Shown here: one piece after another, positions 16,548-25,417 of the stretch | Position numbering within the stretch: the stretch's first letter is position 1 | Layout: every line of letters starts with the position of its first letter | Source: Albidovulum sediminis | GTDB lineage: Bacteria; Pseudomonadota; Alphaproteobacteria; Rhodobacterales; Rhodobacteraceae | Direction: 5' to 3' | Assembly (NCBI RefSeq): GCF_025380365.1 | Contig: NZ_JAOCQF010000004.1 | Location: 62,001 to 126,000 of the forward strand | DNA: 64,000 nucleotides | Translations under genes and position numbers: made by a program | Notes under the pieces: generated by a model | What the model was told of the DNA's origin: nothing | Seen by the model: the letters and a program-made list of their open reading frames with translations, nothing else | The model's database searches: none

Positions 16548-16982
16548 ATGCTGACCCTCGCCGGCCTCTTCGCTGCCGCGCTGCTGGCCGCCACGCTTGT
16601 TCCCGCCCAGTCCGAGGCGGTGCTTGTCGGCCTCGTGATGACGGGCGGGCATCCGGTCTGGCTCCTGCTTTCAGTGGCGACAGCGGGGAACGTCCTGGGT
16701 TCGGTCATCAACTGGGGGCTTGGGCGCTGGCTCGTCCACTTCGCCGACCGGCGCTGGTTCCCGACCTCGCCCGGACGCCTCGCGCAGGCGACCCGCTGGT
16801 ATCACCGCTGGGGCCACTGGAGCCTGCTTGCCTCCTGGGTGCCGATTGTCGGCGACCCGCTGACCCTCGTCGCGGGTGTCCTGCGAGAGCCGCTTTGGCG
16901 CTTTGCCGTGATCGTGACACTGGCGAAGGGCGGGCGCTATCTGGCGCTGGTGCTGATCGCGACCGGCTTCGGGGAAACCTAG
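16548..16982 (+). CDS. YqaA-like (DedA/SNARE-associated) membrane protein
   Basis: A 144-residue membrane protein with the YqaA-type opening MLTLAGLFAAALLAATLVPA, the G...P..N/D segment (GNVLGSVINWGLGR) and VPIVGDPLTLVAGVLRE. An in-frame ATG at 16512 would overlap the MFS gene by 35 bp; the ATG at 16548, directly after its stop, gives the usual N-terminus. Its role in a metal-resistance operon is unknown; DedA-like proteins influence lipid carriers and envelope stress. It ends 4 bp into the convergent chrA stop. Confidence 0.8.
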   Translation: MLTLAGLFAAALLAATLVPAQSEAVLVGLVMTGGHPVWLLLSVATAGNVLGSVINWGLGRWLVHFADRRWFPTSPGRLAQATRWYHRWGHWSLLASWVPIVGDPLTLVAGVLREPLWRFAVIVTLAKGGRYLALVLIATGFGET

Positions 16983-18382
16983 GCCAGCCCCAGAATGTGC
17001 AGCACGACGCCCATTCCCGCCGCCCCGCCCAGAACCGCCACCATCCCGAGCTTCAGCCGGAACACGACGGCGAGCGCGAACGCCGAGAGCACCGCCGCCG
17101 CCCAATCGATGGAATGCAGCACCGGCAGATCCAGCATCAGCGGCCCCGCCTGCCACGCAACGACCTCGCGCCAGATCACGTGCATCGCAAACCAGATCGC
17201 GAGGTTCAGGATCACGCCGACAACGGCAGCCGTCACGGCCGTCAAGGCGGCCGACAGCGCTGTGTTCTTGCGCAACCTTTCCATCCAGGGCGCTCCGAGG
17301 AAGATCCAGGCAAAACACGGTGCAAAGGTCACCCAGGTGGCGAGAAGGCCGCCGACCGTTCCGGCAACCAGCGGCATCGCCCACCCGGCCTCGCGGAACG
17401 CGCCCATGAAGCCCACGAATTGCAGCACCATGATCAACGGCCCCGGCGTCGTCTCGGCCATACCGAGCCCGTCGAGCATCTCCCCTGGCGCAAGCCAGCC
17501 ATAGGTGCCGACGGCCTCCTGCGCGACCCAGGCCAGCACCGCGTAGGCCCCGCCGAAGGTCAGAACGGCGAGCTTGGAGAAGAAGACCGCGATGTCCGCA
17601 AAGACACTGCCAGGCGCGAGGAGCACAAGCGCGGTCACCGGCGCGAGCCAGAGCGCCAGAGCGCCGATACCGGCGATGAAGACGCCTCGGGCCGCAGCAT
17701 GGCCCCTTTCGATATGCTCCTCACCCAGGAGCGACTGCCCGTCTGCGACATGCCGCTTGCCCACCGCCCCATGGCCGCCTCCCGGCCGGAAGGCGGCAAG
17801 GCCGGCCAGCGCCCCGGCCCAGCCGATCAGTGCGGCCGCCAGGACGATGGCAGGGAACGGCGCGCCCAACAGGAAGATCGCCACGAAGGACGCAAGCGCG
17901 ATTGCCTGCATGGCGCGGTTCTTCAACGCCCGCCGTCCGACGCGCACGACGGCCTGCACGACGATGGCCAGCACCGCGGCCTTCAGCCCGAAGAACAGGC
18001 CGGCGATCAAGCCCACGTCCCCTAAGGCCGCGTAGACCCAACTGAGCGCCATAATCGCGAACACGCCGGGCGCGATGAACAGCAATCCCGCCACCAGCGC
18101 ACCACGCACGCCATGCATCAGCCAGCCGACGTAGGTTGCTAGTTGCTGAGCTTCGGGGCCCGGCAGCAGCATGCAGAAGTTGAGCGCGTGCAGGAAGCGG
18201 TCGTCGCCCAGCCAGCGCTTCTCTTCGACGAGGATGCGGTGCATGACCGCGATCTGCCCTGCGGGGCCCCCGAAGGACAGGGCGGCGATTCTTGCCCAGA
18301 CCATCGTCGCCTCGGCAAGGCTGGGATAGGCCTGCACCCCGTTCGGAGCGGGGTTCCGGACGTCTGCATCCACACCTGTCAT
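16979..18382 (-). CDS. chrA: Chromate transporter ChrA
   Basis: A 467-residue two-domain (long-chain) CHR protein that exports chromate from the cytosol. Both homologous halves are visible: an N-terminal FGGPAGQIAVMH ... LPGPEAQQLATYVGW and a C-terminal half with TFGGAYAVLAWVAQ ... TPGPLIMVLQFVGFMGAF. About ten spans. Its start overlaps the chrB-like stop by 4 bp (ATGA), so both are one reverse-strand operon. The last bases converge on the YqaA gene. Confidence 0.95.
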   Translation of the reverse strand: MTGVDADVRNPAPNGVQAYPSLAEATMVWARIAALSFGGPAGQIAVMHRILVEEKRWLGDDRFLHALNFCMLLPGPEAQQLATYVGWLMHGVRGALVAGLLFIAPGVFAIMALSWVYAALGDVGLIAGLFFGLKAAVLAIVVQAVVRVGRRALKNRAMQAIALASFVAIFLLGAPFPAIVLAAALIGWAGALAGLAAFRPGGGHGAVGKRHVADGQSLLGEEHIERGHAAARGVFIAGIGALALWLAPVTALVLLAPGSVFADIAVFFSKLAVLTFGGAYAVLAWVAQEAVGTYGWLAPGEMLDGLGMAETTPGPLIMVLQFVGFMGAFREAGWAMPLVAGTVGGLLATWVTFAPCFAWIFLGAPWMERLRKNTALSAALTAVTAAVVGVILNLAIWFAMHVIWREVVAWQAGPLMLDLPVLHSIDWAAAVLSAFALAVVFRLKLGMVAVLGGAAGMGVVLHILGLA

Positions 18383-19215
18383 GACGCTCCTCCCGGACGA
18401 TTGGTCGGCCAGTTGTGGGTCTCATCCGTCGCATCGCGGCACCAGCGGTAGAAAGCGTCATAAATCGCCATCCCGGCTTCGAGCTGTTCGAGATCGTCGG
18501 AATGCATCCGCGACAGCCCCAGCGACGCTGCCAGCAGGCCGGGTGCCTCGGGCGCCAGGTCGGGACGCGCCGTATCGGCGCCGCGCACGATCTTTGCAAG
18601 CCGGTCCAGCGCGGGCAGCTTCAGCCCGAACTCGGCCAGCATCACGTCGAAAGTGCAAAGCTCGCCCCGATGGCTCCAGAAAGTCTCTTCCACGTCGAAG
18701 GGCGCGCCGCCATAGAGCGCCGCGACGCTCGCCACCTCGGATGGTGCGACATAGAGGATCACCGCGCGAGGGTCGATGAAACGACGGATCAGCCAGGGGC
18801 AGGCGATACGATCCACTTTCGGGCGCGACCGTGTCACCCACACGCTGCGCCCTGCCGCATCGCGCGCGGTGATCTTGCCGGGGTCGATCAGGGGAAGGCC
18901 GGCCGCACGCCATGCCGCATGGCCGCCTTCCAGATACTCGGCCGCAATGCCCCGGCTGCGCAACAGCGCGGCGAGTCCCTGACTGCGGCCATGTCCCTCG
19001 GCGCAGGCAACGACCACCGGACCTTGCAGGGACGCGATCAATGGCTCCAGATGCTCTGCCGCGTGATCGGCTTCGCCAACCACGCGAGCGCCCGGAAGCA
19101 GGTAAGGATCCTCGGCGCGAAGCCCATCGCGCCGATTGTCCAGGATGGTAGGGCAACGGGGTGTGCCGAGCAGCTTGGCGAGCTTGTCCGCTGTGATGGC
19201 GTCGGGCGCAGGCAT
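18379..19215 (-). CDS. chrB: Rhodanese-ChrB fusion, chromate resistance protein
   Basis: A 278-residue protein. Residues about 1-115 form a rhodanese domain with the active-site loop ACAEGHGRSQG (Cys71). The second part is a ChrB C-terminal domain (VDRIACPWLIRRFIDPRAVI ... FDVEETFWSHRGELCTFDVM). Classical ChrB is a chromate-sensing regulator with a different N-terminal domain; the rhodanese version lacks the usual DNA-binding part, so it may be a sulfur-transfer or chromate-reduction helper rather than a repressor. It is co-transcribed with chrA. Confidence 0.88.
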   Translation of the reverse strand: MPAPDAITADKLAKLLGTPRCPTILDNRRDGLRAEDPYLLPGARVVGEADHAAEHLEPLIASLQGPVVVACAEGHGRSQGLAALLRSRGIAAEYLEGGHAAWRAAGLPLIDPGKITARDAAGRSVWVTRSRPKVDRIACPWLIRRFIDPRAVILYVAPSEVASVAALYGGAPFDVEETFWSHRGELCTFDVMLAEFGLKLPALDRLAKIVRGADTARPDLAPEAPGLLAASLGLSRMHSDDLEQLEAGMAIYDAFYRWCRDATDETHNWPTNRPGGAS

Positions 19216-19601
19216 GTGCGTTCCTCCGAGATTTTCGGGTCGAGGTGGAACGCGAGCTTCGGCTGTCGCCTCGTGGGGAGATCGCGGATCCCCATCCTTT
19301 CAGCCTTGTGCATCGCACTGCGTTTGTCAATTCCACACCGGGAGATGTCAGAGCGCGGTTCGTCGCCTGTTGGCCCACGATGTTCGTCGCTCACCGAGAC
19401 GGAGGTTGTCACCGAAACCACCTTCTTTTCTTCCATTCCCACTCCGCAGCACACGGTAGAGCAGTTGAACACCCTTGCGCCGAGGCGCCGGGTGTCGCCG
19501 ATCCGCGTGCAACCTGAGGAAGTCCACGCAAGCCCTCTCGTTCTATGACAGGCGATCATGAGCTCTCGACGTCTCCGCGTCGTCTCTTGTCCCTGTCTCG
19601 T
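19216..19601. other. Intergenic stretch, no gene seen
   Basis: About 385 bp between the chrB-like gene and the HTH pseudogene. Open frames here have no protein-like pattern. It should contain the chrBA promoter on the minus strand; no convincing element was identified. Confidence 0.5.
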
Positions 19602-20005
19602 TCATTTCCCGAAGTTTCTTCTGATCGCCGTCTGCCCCTTTGAGATCAGGCTAGGATCCGTATGGCCGGAGGCGTCACGGATCTCCTGGATCCAAACCAC
19701 CTCGTTCTTCGTCACCACGACGCCGAAGATCTCCTCTATTGCGCGGACGGTCGTGTCGCCACCAAGCTGCTCCAGAGCGAGGTTGAAAAGCAGCCGGGGA
19801 TCGCACTCAAGCGCTGTGGCGAGGCTCGCCACGCGGTCGAGCGGCAGCTTTGTCGCGCCTGTCTTCAGCATCGCGATCATGTTGGGGTTCACGAAGCCGG
19901 CCTGCTCGGTGATCTCGGCCTGGGTCTTGCGGGCCGGAGTTCGAGAAACCGCTTCTCGAGGTATTTCGCCAGCTGGGAATCTTCACAGGTTCTTCTTGCC
20001 ATCAT
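19602..20005 (-). pseudogene. HTH (XRE-type) regulator gene with a frameshift
   Basis: Two minus-strand frames together make one HTH protein. The first starts with two ATGs at 20005/20002 (AAAGGTGACA just upstream) and reads MMARRTCEDSQLAKYLEKRF, then LELRPAR before drifting out of frame near 19930. From there a second frame gives KTQAEITEQAGFVNPNMIAM and continues through a normal C-terminal part to 19602 (IRRNFGK). One missing base at about 19926-19936 explains the break. The helix-turn-helix (TQAEITEQAGFVNPNMIAML) lies in the second piece. Either a real pseudogene or a sequencing error. A GTG at 19892 could restart a 96-residue truncated form lacking most of the HTH. Confidence 0.7.
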
Positions 20006-20435
20006 TGTCACCTTTCCCATTGCTCGCAGATCGCTCTGCTTGCGTGATCTATAGCAACGAGATGTTGGGGAGATCGTGGGAACCGGGTGGGAAGCTAGGC
20101 ATCGGGCCGATTGAGAAATTCAAGTTAATACATTGATATTGTTGGGATGATATCGACTTAGTTGGCAAGCTTCTAGCGGAAACTCAAAATGCCAAAGAGG
20201 AAGTATCTACCTTGTGTCGGGAGTTCAAATCCCTCCTCCGCTCCCATCCATGCCTTGCGTGAATTTGAAGGGCTGATCCGGTTCCCCGGAGCCGCCATGG
20301 CACCGCCTCTGAACATAAGCACCGGCTAGCTTGGCCTCCTTCCTCGAGGGCGGCTCCGCGGTTAACCAGAACCGGCCGACCTGCTTTCTGCCTATCCGGT
20401 CAAGGGCCGGGGTCTCCTGAAGTGCGGGCTGGCCG
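20006..20435. other. Intergenic junction region with tRNA-3'-end-like sequence
   Basis: About 430 bp without an intact gene. Around 20030-20160 the sequence is unusually A+T-rich for this window. At 20218-20246 it holds a T-arm-like segment and acceptor-like end (see separate entry). A minus-strand open frame at 20225-20455 runs into the membrane protein gene and has no recognisable pattern. Confidence 0.5.
20218..20246 (+). other. tRNA-3'-end-like fragment, possible attachment-site remnant
   Basis: GGGAGTTCAAATCCC followed by TCCTCCGCTCCCA looks like a T-stem/loop (TTCAAAT loop) plus 3' acceptor strand. No complete tRNA can be folded upstream: there is no D-arm or anticodon arm in the preceding 90 bases and no matching 5' acceptor strand. 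Such partial tRNA ends are typical attR/attL scars of integrated islands. No integrase is present in the window, so this is tentative. Confidence 0.35.
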
Positions 20436-22358
20436 TCAAAGACCCAGCCATGCACGGGCGTCCGTCCGGAAGCGAGCCGCAGGGTCGTTTGGACGTGTGC
20501 TCATCACCAGGACACGAAGCGAAGCATCGCGCCCTTGTCCCGGCAGTTGGGCCTCGAGCGTGTGCGCGACATCCGGATCATCGGAAGCGGGACAAGTCTC
20601 CGGATACTCGGCCCGGACCGTCAGCCGCCGGCTGTCGCCCGGCCAGAGCGGAGGAGACAGCGACACCTCCGCCCGCGCGGGTCCGCAGCCGGCCTGCAGC
20701 AGCGCGGCCTTGCCGAGCTCGATCGCCACTTTGTCGATCCCGCGTTCGCCCAGATTGAGGATCTCGACGGTTGCAAGGATCGAACGGTTGACCGGATCCT
20801 GCGTCAGGCCCAGAAGCCGTGCGCTGGCCTTGCCGCTGCGAAAGCCGGAGACGGCTGAGAGGACCGGCCTCAGCGGTGTTTCGCGGTATAGCAAGTCGTA
20901 GCCGCGCATGAGCGCGTGTGCCGCCGGACGCAAGGGATGGCCAAGCCACTCCGCCCCGCGCGTCGCCGGCGCGGGGTCGGTCGGGGCGACGACCAGGATA
21001 AGCGCCAGCGCCGCCGCGGTCAGCGACGAAAAGAAGGTGCTGCGGCGAGCCCGTGCCAGGCGGCAGGCCAGGTGCGTCACCATGCCGGCCACAAGCGCGA
21101 AGGCCAGGATGGTGATCACGCTGAGACCGCTGGCCGGCATCTCGGCTGCCAGTAGCCCGAGCGGAGCCGCGACAGCCGGCACGAAAAGAACGCTGATCTC
21201 CCGATCCGGCACCAGGCGGACCATAAGCCCGGCGACGAAGAGGCCGGCCACGAAGGACGGGCCGGGCCCCCAGCCAAGAAGCACCCTGGCCCCGATCTGG
21301 AACACCAGGACCACAAGGGCGACCAGCAGAAGCTCGAACGCGAGGGACGACTCGCCGTCCGCGCGCAGCCGTGCAGGGGACAGGCCGCGCCAGTAGCGCC
21401 GGATCACCCCGACAGACAGCCCGGCCATCAGCGCACCGGCCACCCCCGCGGCAGGCCAGGCAAGCGCGATGTAATCTGCGCCCAGGCCTTCGGCCGCCAG
21501 ATGCACCCATTGGGCCAGGACCACCACGAGGCCGGACATCGCGTAGGCAAGGATGAACCAGATCCACAGGCTCCAGCGCGCGCGCATCGCGTCCGCGATC
21601 CTGAGCATGGCCGCAATTAGGACGCAGGCCCCGACTGCCGCGGCCACAGAGACCAGGTTGGCCAATTCGAGCTGCCGTATCTCCCAGAGCGGCCTCAAGA
21701 TCGCGGCCATCAGCCCGAAGGCAGCCACGCCCATCGCCGTGGAAATCCAAAGCAGCACCAGTCTCTGGCGCAGGTTCAGGCGCCGATGCGCCCGCCACCG
21801 CGTGACCTTTTCCTGCCAGCCCTGCTGCTCTGCCTCAGCCAACCGGCGGCCGGCTGCGTCGAAGGCCGCCAGTTCCTGCGCGCTTGCCCGCGGGGACTTG
21901 CCCAGCCGGGCCAACTTGTCTTCGGCCGCCTTTCTGGCCTGGGCGATCAATCCGTGCAGGGCCTTCAGGCGGTCCGCAGGATTTGCACCTTCCCGGAAAT
22001 GCGGGTCCAGCACCTCCGACGTCCATTGCCGCAGGGTCGTTTCATACTCCGCCGTCAACGCCGCCATTTCGGAAGGATCGGGTTCCGGTGCGGCGGGATT
22101 GGGGGTGGCGGGTTTTGGGGGCGAGGGCCTTGCCGCCTCCGGCGCCGACTTGCCCGCGAAGACCCGCATCGCGGCGGCGTCGAAAAGCGCCATCTCGGCC
22201 GCGAACGCGGTGCCGGAAAGACCGGCCCTGACCAGTCCGTCTTCTGTCGCACGCCGAAGAAAGCCAAGGTGTTCGACCGGGTTGAAGGCATCCTCGGAGC
22301 TTCGGTTCGCCATCCAGTCGGCGATGGATTGGTCGTATGGGTGAGGGGCGTTACTCAT
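20436..22358 (-). CDS. Polytopic membrane protein of unknown function (640 aa)
   Basis: A 640-residue protein. Residues about 1-210 are soluble, with two helical segments of similar pattern (LRRATEDGLVRAGLSGTAF and ARKAAEDKLARLGKSPRASA, each followed by an FDAA-type stretch) separated by a Pro-rich linker (SPPKPATPNPAAPEPDPSEM). About nine membrane spans follow between residues 215 and 480, and the last about 160 residues appear periplasmic. The ATG at 22358 overlaps the preceding gene's stop (ATGA) with GGGGAAGA upstream. Last gene of the four-gene operon; no family recognised. Confidence 0.8.
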   Translation of the reverse strand: MSNAPHPYDQSIADWMANRSSEDAFNPVEHLGFLRRATEDGLVRAGLSGTAFAAEMALFDAAAMRVFAGKSAPEAARPSPPKPATPNPAAPEPDPSEMAALTAEYETTLRQWTSEVLDPHFREGANPADRLKALHGLIAQARKAAEDKLARLGKSPRASAQELAAFDAAGRRLAEAEQQGWQEKVTRWRAHRRLNLRQRLVLLWISTAMGVAAFGLMAAILRPLWEIRQLELANLVSVAAAVGACVLIAAMLRIADAMRARWSLWIWFILAYAMSGLVVVLAQWVHLAAEGLGADYIALAWPAAGVAGALMAGLSVGVIRRYWRGLSPARLRADGESSLAFELLLVALVVLVFQIGARVLLGWGPGPSFVAGLFVAGLMVRLVPDREISVLFVPAVAAPLGLLAAEMPASGLSVITILAFALVAGMVTHLACRLARARRSTFFSSLTAAALALILVVAPTDPAPATRGAEWLGHPLRPAAHALMRGYDLLYRETPLRPVLSAVSGFRSGKASARLLGLTQDPVNRSILATVEILNLGERGIDKVAIELGKAALLQAGCGPARAEVSLSPPLWPGDSRRLTVRAEYPETCPASDDPDVAHTLEAQLPGQGRDASLRVLVMSTRPNDPAARFRTDARAWLGL

Positions 22359-23848
22359 TGATCTTCCCCGACAGTCCATTGCTCCGCCCCGATCTGCTCA
22401 GCATATTCTTCGCCGGTGCAGGTTTCGTCGTCCCGGAAAACCTTTTCGCCTTTCTCGAAAACGGGATACCTGAAGCCGCAATGGTTGCCGCCGCTATCCG
22501 ATGAGCGAGTGCTCTCGGAAGACGAGTCTCCGATGTATATCCCCTGGTAGTAGTAGCCCGGCACGGTGAAGCCGGTGTCGGACCCGTAACCCCAGTCCGT
22601 GCTGGCGAATGCCTCCGACAGCGCGGTGCCCCAGTCGAAGCCCTCGGATTGTTCCTCCCATTCCTGCTGTTCGCGCCATTCCTCTTCCTGCCGCAGGCGC
22701 TCCTCTTCGGCGGCCAGGCGTTCCTCTTCCCGCCGCCGTGCCTCCTCGGCCTCGCGCGCCAGGCGGTCGGCCTCGTCCTGCAGCCCCTGAAGCCGCGCCA
22801 GCCGTTCCGCGTCCTGCGTCAGCCGGAGGCCGATCTGGTCGCGCCAGGTGTCGTAGGCGGCCGAACTTCCCGGCATCGGCGGCAGCCCCTCGGTCGCGTC
22901 GCGCAACCGCGCCTCGCTGCCCGCGATCCGGTCGGCATAGGCCTTGAGCCGCCAGAGCTTGTCGGGGCCTTCGCCCATGAACTTGGCCGGGATGCGGTCG
23001 GGCGACAGCTTGAAGAGGATATCCTCAAGCTTGCCGACAAGCGCCCTGCCCGAAAGCCCCGGTCCCAGTGCCGCGATCTCTGCCCGGATCTCGTCGGTCG
23101 GCAGGTCGAAGGCGTTGCCAAGCGCGTCGAGTCGCGCGTCTATCGCATCGCGCAGGGGGCCGGCGTAGCGTTCGACGTTCCTGTCGAGCCACCAGGTTTC
23201 GAACTTCGAGGTGTCGATGCGGGCCTGGGTGATCCGTGCGCTGGCCGTGTCGAGCGCGCCGGACTGGAATATCTCCCGCGCCTGCTCCGCGGAGACGAAG
23301 TTTCCGTCGCGGTCGCGGAACAGCCGTGACCAGTCAGGGCTGCCGGCGACGTTATAGCTTTCCTCGCCCCCCGGCCTGCCCGGTACGCCAAGGTCGGCGT
23401 CGAGCGTGTAGTCCGCGAAACCGTAGGTCACCGTCAGCCGCGCCTTGGCGTCGTAAAGGCGCAACTGCTGCGCGGCCTCGCTATCGGCGCTGCGTACGCC
23501 CAGCATCGGGTCGGCCTTGGCATAGATGGGCTTCAGGTGGTTGGTGATCGCCCCCGGTTCCCAGCGGAGCCGCATGTCGACGACCGGTTCGCCGTACAGC
23601 AGCCCCGCAGCCCATCGGACCTCGCCCTGAACCGTCGGCGAACCTGGCGCGACGAGAACGCCGTCGGTGTGGAAAGCCTCAGCGATACGCGTCTGGTTGT
23701 AGCAAAGGCGCGGATCGCCGGCGCAGACATGGGAACTGTCCGAACCCCTGTAGGTGTTTGGCAGCGACTGGGCCTCCGCCGGGGCGACCGGACAGCCGAC
23801 CAGGGCACCTATGCAAAGAATGCGCGCGAACGTCGGTGAAGCCTGCAT
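22355..23848 (-). CDS. Secreted protein with coiled-coil segment, unknown function
   Basis: A 497-residue protein with a Sec-type signal (ARILCIGALVGCPVAPAEAQ, cleavage near residue 26). The N-terminal domain has a Cys pair (VCAGDPRLCYN). A charged Arg/Glu/Ala-rich coiled coil occupies about residues 350-405 (REAEEARRREEERLAAEEER region). The C-terminal part is Gly/Ser/Tyr-rich (PGYYYQGIYIGDSSSESTRS) and holds another Cys pair (C in GNHCGF and ETCTGE). It overlaps the polytopic membrane gene by 4 bp and follows the SH3-like protein gene by 3 bp. Likely a periplasmic or surface component of the same system. No family recognised. Confidence 0.8.
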   Translation of the reverse strand: MQASPTFARILCIGALVGCPVAPAEAQSLPNTYRGSDSSHVCAGDPRLCYNQTRIAEAFHTDGVLVAPGSPTVQGEVRWAAGLLYGEPVVDMRLRWEPGAITNHLKPIYAKADPMLGVRSADSEAAQQLRLYDAKARLTVTYGFADYTLDADLGVPGRPGGEESYNVAGSPDWSRLFRDRDGNFVSAEQAREIFQSGALDTASARITQARIDTSKFETWWLDRNVERYAGPLRDAIDARLDALGNAFDLPTDEIRAEIAALGPGLSGRALVGKLEDILFKLSPDRIPAKFMGEGPDKLWRLKAYADRIAGSEARLRDATEGLPPMPGSSAAYDTWRDQIGLRLTQDAERLARLQGLQDEADRLAREAEEARRREEERLAAEEERLRQEEEWREQQEWEEQSEGFDWGTALSEAFASTDWGYGSDTGFTVPGYYYQGIYIGDSSSESTRSSDSGGNHCGFRYPVFEKGEKVFRDDETCTGEEYAEQIGAEQWTVGEDQ

Positions 23849-23851
23849 GCC

Positions 23852-25417
23852 TCAGTCCCCGGCCACGAAGGCCTCGATCTTCCACTCACCCGCTTTGAGA
23901 CGCGCGATCATGCGCGTGCCGAGCAGCGGCGAGACCCGATGTGCTTGCACATAACCGAGGCAGAAATCGGGCGTTGCAACCGGCAGCCAGCCAAAGGAAT
24001 GCCAGTCGATCGCATCGTCATCCGGCTCCGGCGCGGCGAACCGCAGGACGCCGAAGCCCAGCGTTTGCAGAACCGGGGCGCGTTCGTCCGGCCCGGCGCG
24101 CAAGGTCAGGTCGGGGCCGCCGAGATAGGCGTCATAGCCGTCATCCTCCGAAGGCCAGGCAGCGAAGTACCAGGGCCATGTCACCATTTCGGGGTCGTCC
24201 GCGCCGTTCCATCCGCCCTGCGCCAAAAGCTGGTCGAGCGTGTCCCAGAATGTCGCCTCGCCACCGTCGTGGTCGAGCGAGGACAGGAACTCCTGCCGGC
24301 CGCCGTCGCCGCCGAAGCTGACCAGGACATCGTCTGTCAGCATGTCGACGAAGGCCGCAAGATCGCGGTTGCGGGCGATCCTGCGCAGGTCGTTCTCAAG
24401 CGCTGCGGCATGTGCCGACGGAGGAGGCGGGTCCGGAAGCGCGGTCGTCGGGGCGGGTGCGCAGGCGCTGTCGCTGCCGTCCACCCACATCTGCATGCCG
24501 CGGTGAAGGTTGCCTGCGTTGTCGGCCCTCTCCGTCTCGACGAAAAGTCCACCGGGCAGCGGGCTGATCCTGACCGCATGGTCTGCCGTCGTCTCGAACA
24601 CTGCGGCGGAAGGATCCCGGAGCGGGCGGAAGACCGAGAGCTTCTGCCCCTGGTCCCCGATATGCGTGACGGCGGCGAGAATGGGTTCCTGCGGCGTTCC
24701 GGCCAGGATGACGGGGAAGATGCCGTCCATCTCGCAATTGTCGTCCTCGTGGTCGCAGAACGACCCGCCCGCGATCACATAGCGCGCGATGACGGTTTCA
24801 CTGGGCCCGTCGAGGATGGAAATCGTCGGGTCGAAGGTGGCGGCGGTATCCCCGGCCTCTTTCGCAAGCGCGCGCAGGCGCACGATCGAAACCTCCGATG
24901 CGGAGGACGGGTCGAACTCGGGCCCGTCGTAGCGCCAGAGGTATGGCGCGTTCGGAAAGGGCACGGTTCGTCCCGCCAGCGGCAGCTCGGCGCGCGTCAG
25001 GACCGGCCACAGGATGGCCAGAAGCACGAGAACCACGAGCAGCCAGAGCACCGGCTGGAAACGGGGCCTGTCGCCCGCATCACGGGGCTCCGCCGTCTCA
25101 GCGACCCGGTCGAACCCGGCGGCGTCCAGGGGTTTCAGCCTGTCCTGAGGCGCCGCCGGAGGGTCGGCCAGCACCGCCGCGATCAGCGGAAGGTAGCCTT
25201 CGCCCCTGATCCCGCGCAGCGCGTCGGAAAGCGCGGTTGCCAGGGTCTCTCCCCCGGCGGAAAAGGACGGGCCGTCCCAGACCTTGAAGGCAACCCGATT
25301 GTCGGGCCCTTCGCGCCAGCCGACGGTGCCGGGGGCCTCGGCTCCGTCCGCAAGTCGCCGGAAGCCGATACGTTCATAAAGGTCGTCGGACTGTGCGGGC
25401 TGGGGATCAACGCTCAA
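23852..25417 (-). CDS. One-span membrane protein with periplasmic SH3-like C-terminus
   Basis: A 521-residue protein: cytoplasmic N-terminal about 118 residues, one span (LWLLVVLVLLAILWPVL, about residues 123-139), then a large periplasmic part. A segment near residues 340-400 (AAFVDMLTDDVLVSFGGDGG) and the C-terminal GPDLTLRAGPDERAPVLQTL ... LGYVQAHRVSPL resemble the bacterial SH3 (SH3_3) domain proteins of alphaproteobacteria, which often end in a W-K-I-x-A-F-V-A-G-D motif as here. Function unknown. Starts inside the end of the 70-residue gene (11-bp overlap). Confidence 0.82.
   Translation of the reverse strand: MSVDPQPAQSDDLYERIGFRRLADGAEAPGTVGWREGPDNRVAFKVWDGPSFSAGGETLATALSDALRGIRGEGYLPLIAAVLADPPAAPQDRLKPLDAAGFDRVAETAEPRDAGDRPRFQPVLWLLVVLVLLAILWPVLTRAELPLAGRTVPFPNAPYLWRYDGPEFDPSSASEVSIVRLRALAKEAGDTAATFDPTISILDGPSETVIARYVIAGGSFCDHEDDNCEMDGIFPVILAGTPQEPILAAVTHIGDQGQKLSVFRPLRDPSAAVFETTADHAVRISPLPGGLFVETERADNAGNLHRGMQMWVDGSDSACAPAPTTALPDPPPPSAHAAALENDLRRIARNRDLAAFVDMLTDDVLVSFGGDGGRQEFLSSLDHDGGEATFWDTLDQLLAQGGWNGADDPEMVTWPWYFAAWPSEDDGYDAYLGGPDLTLRAGPDERAPVLQTLGFGVLRFAAPEPDDDAIDWHSFGWLPVATPDFCLGYVQAHRVSPLLGTRMIARLKAGEWKIEAFVAGD

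Noticed and set aside
20130-20246. A complete tRNA gene
   Set aside because: Only a T-arm-like and acceptor-like end exists; no D-arm, anticodon arm or 5' acceptor strand can be placed upstream.
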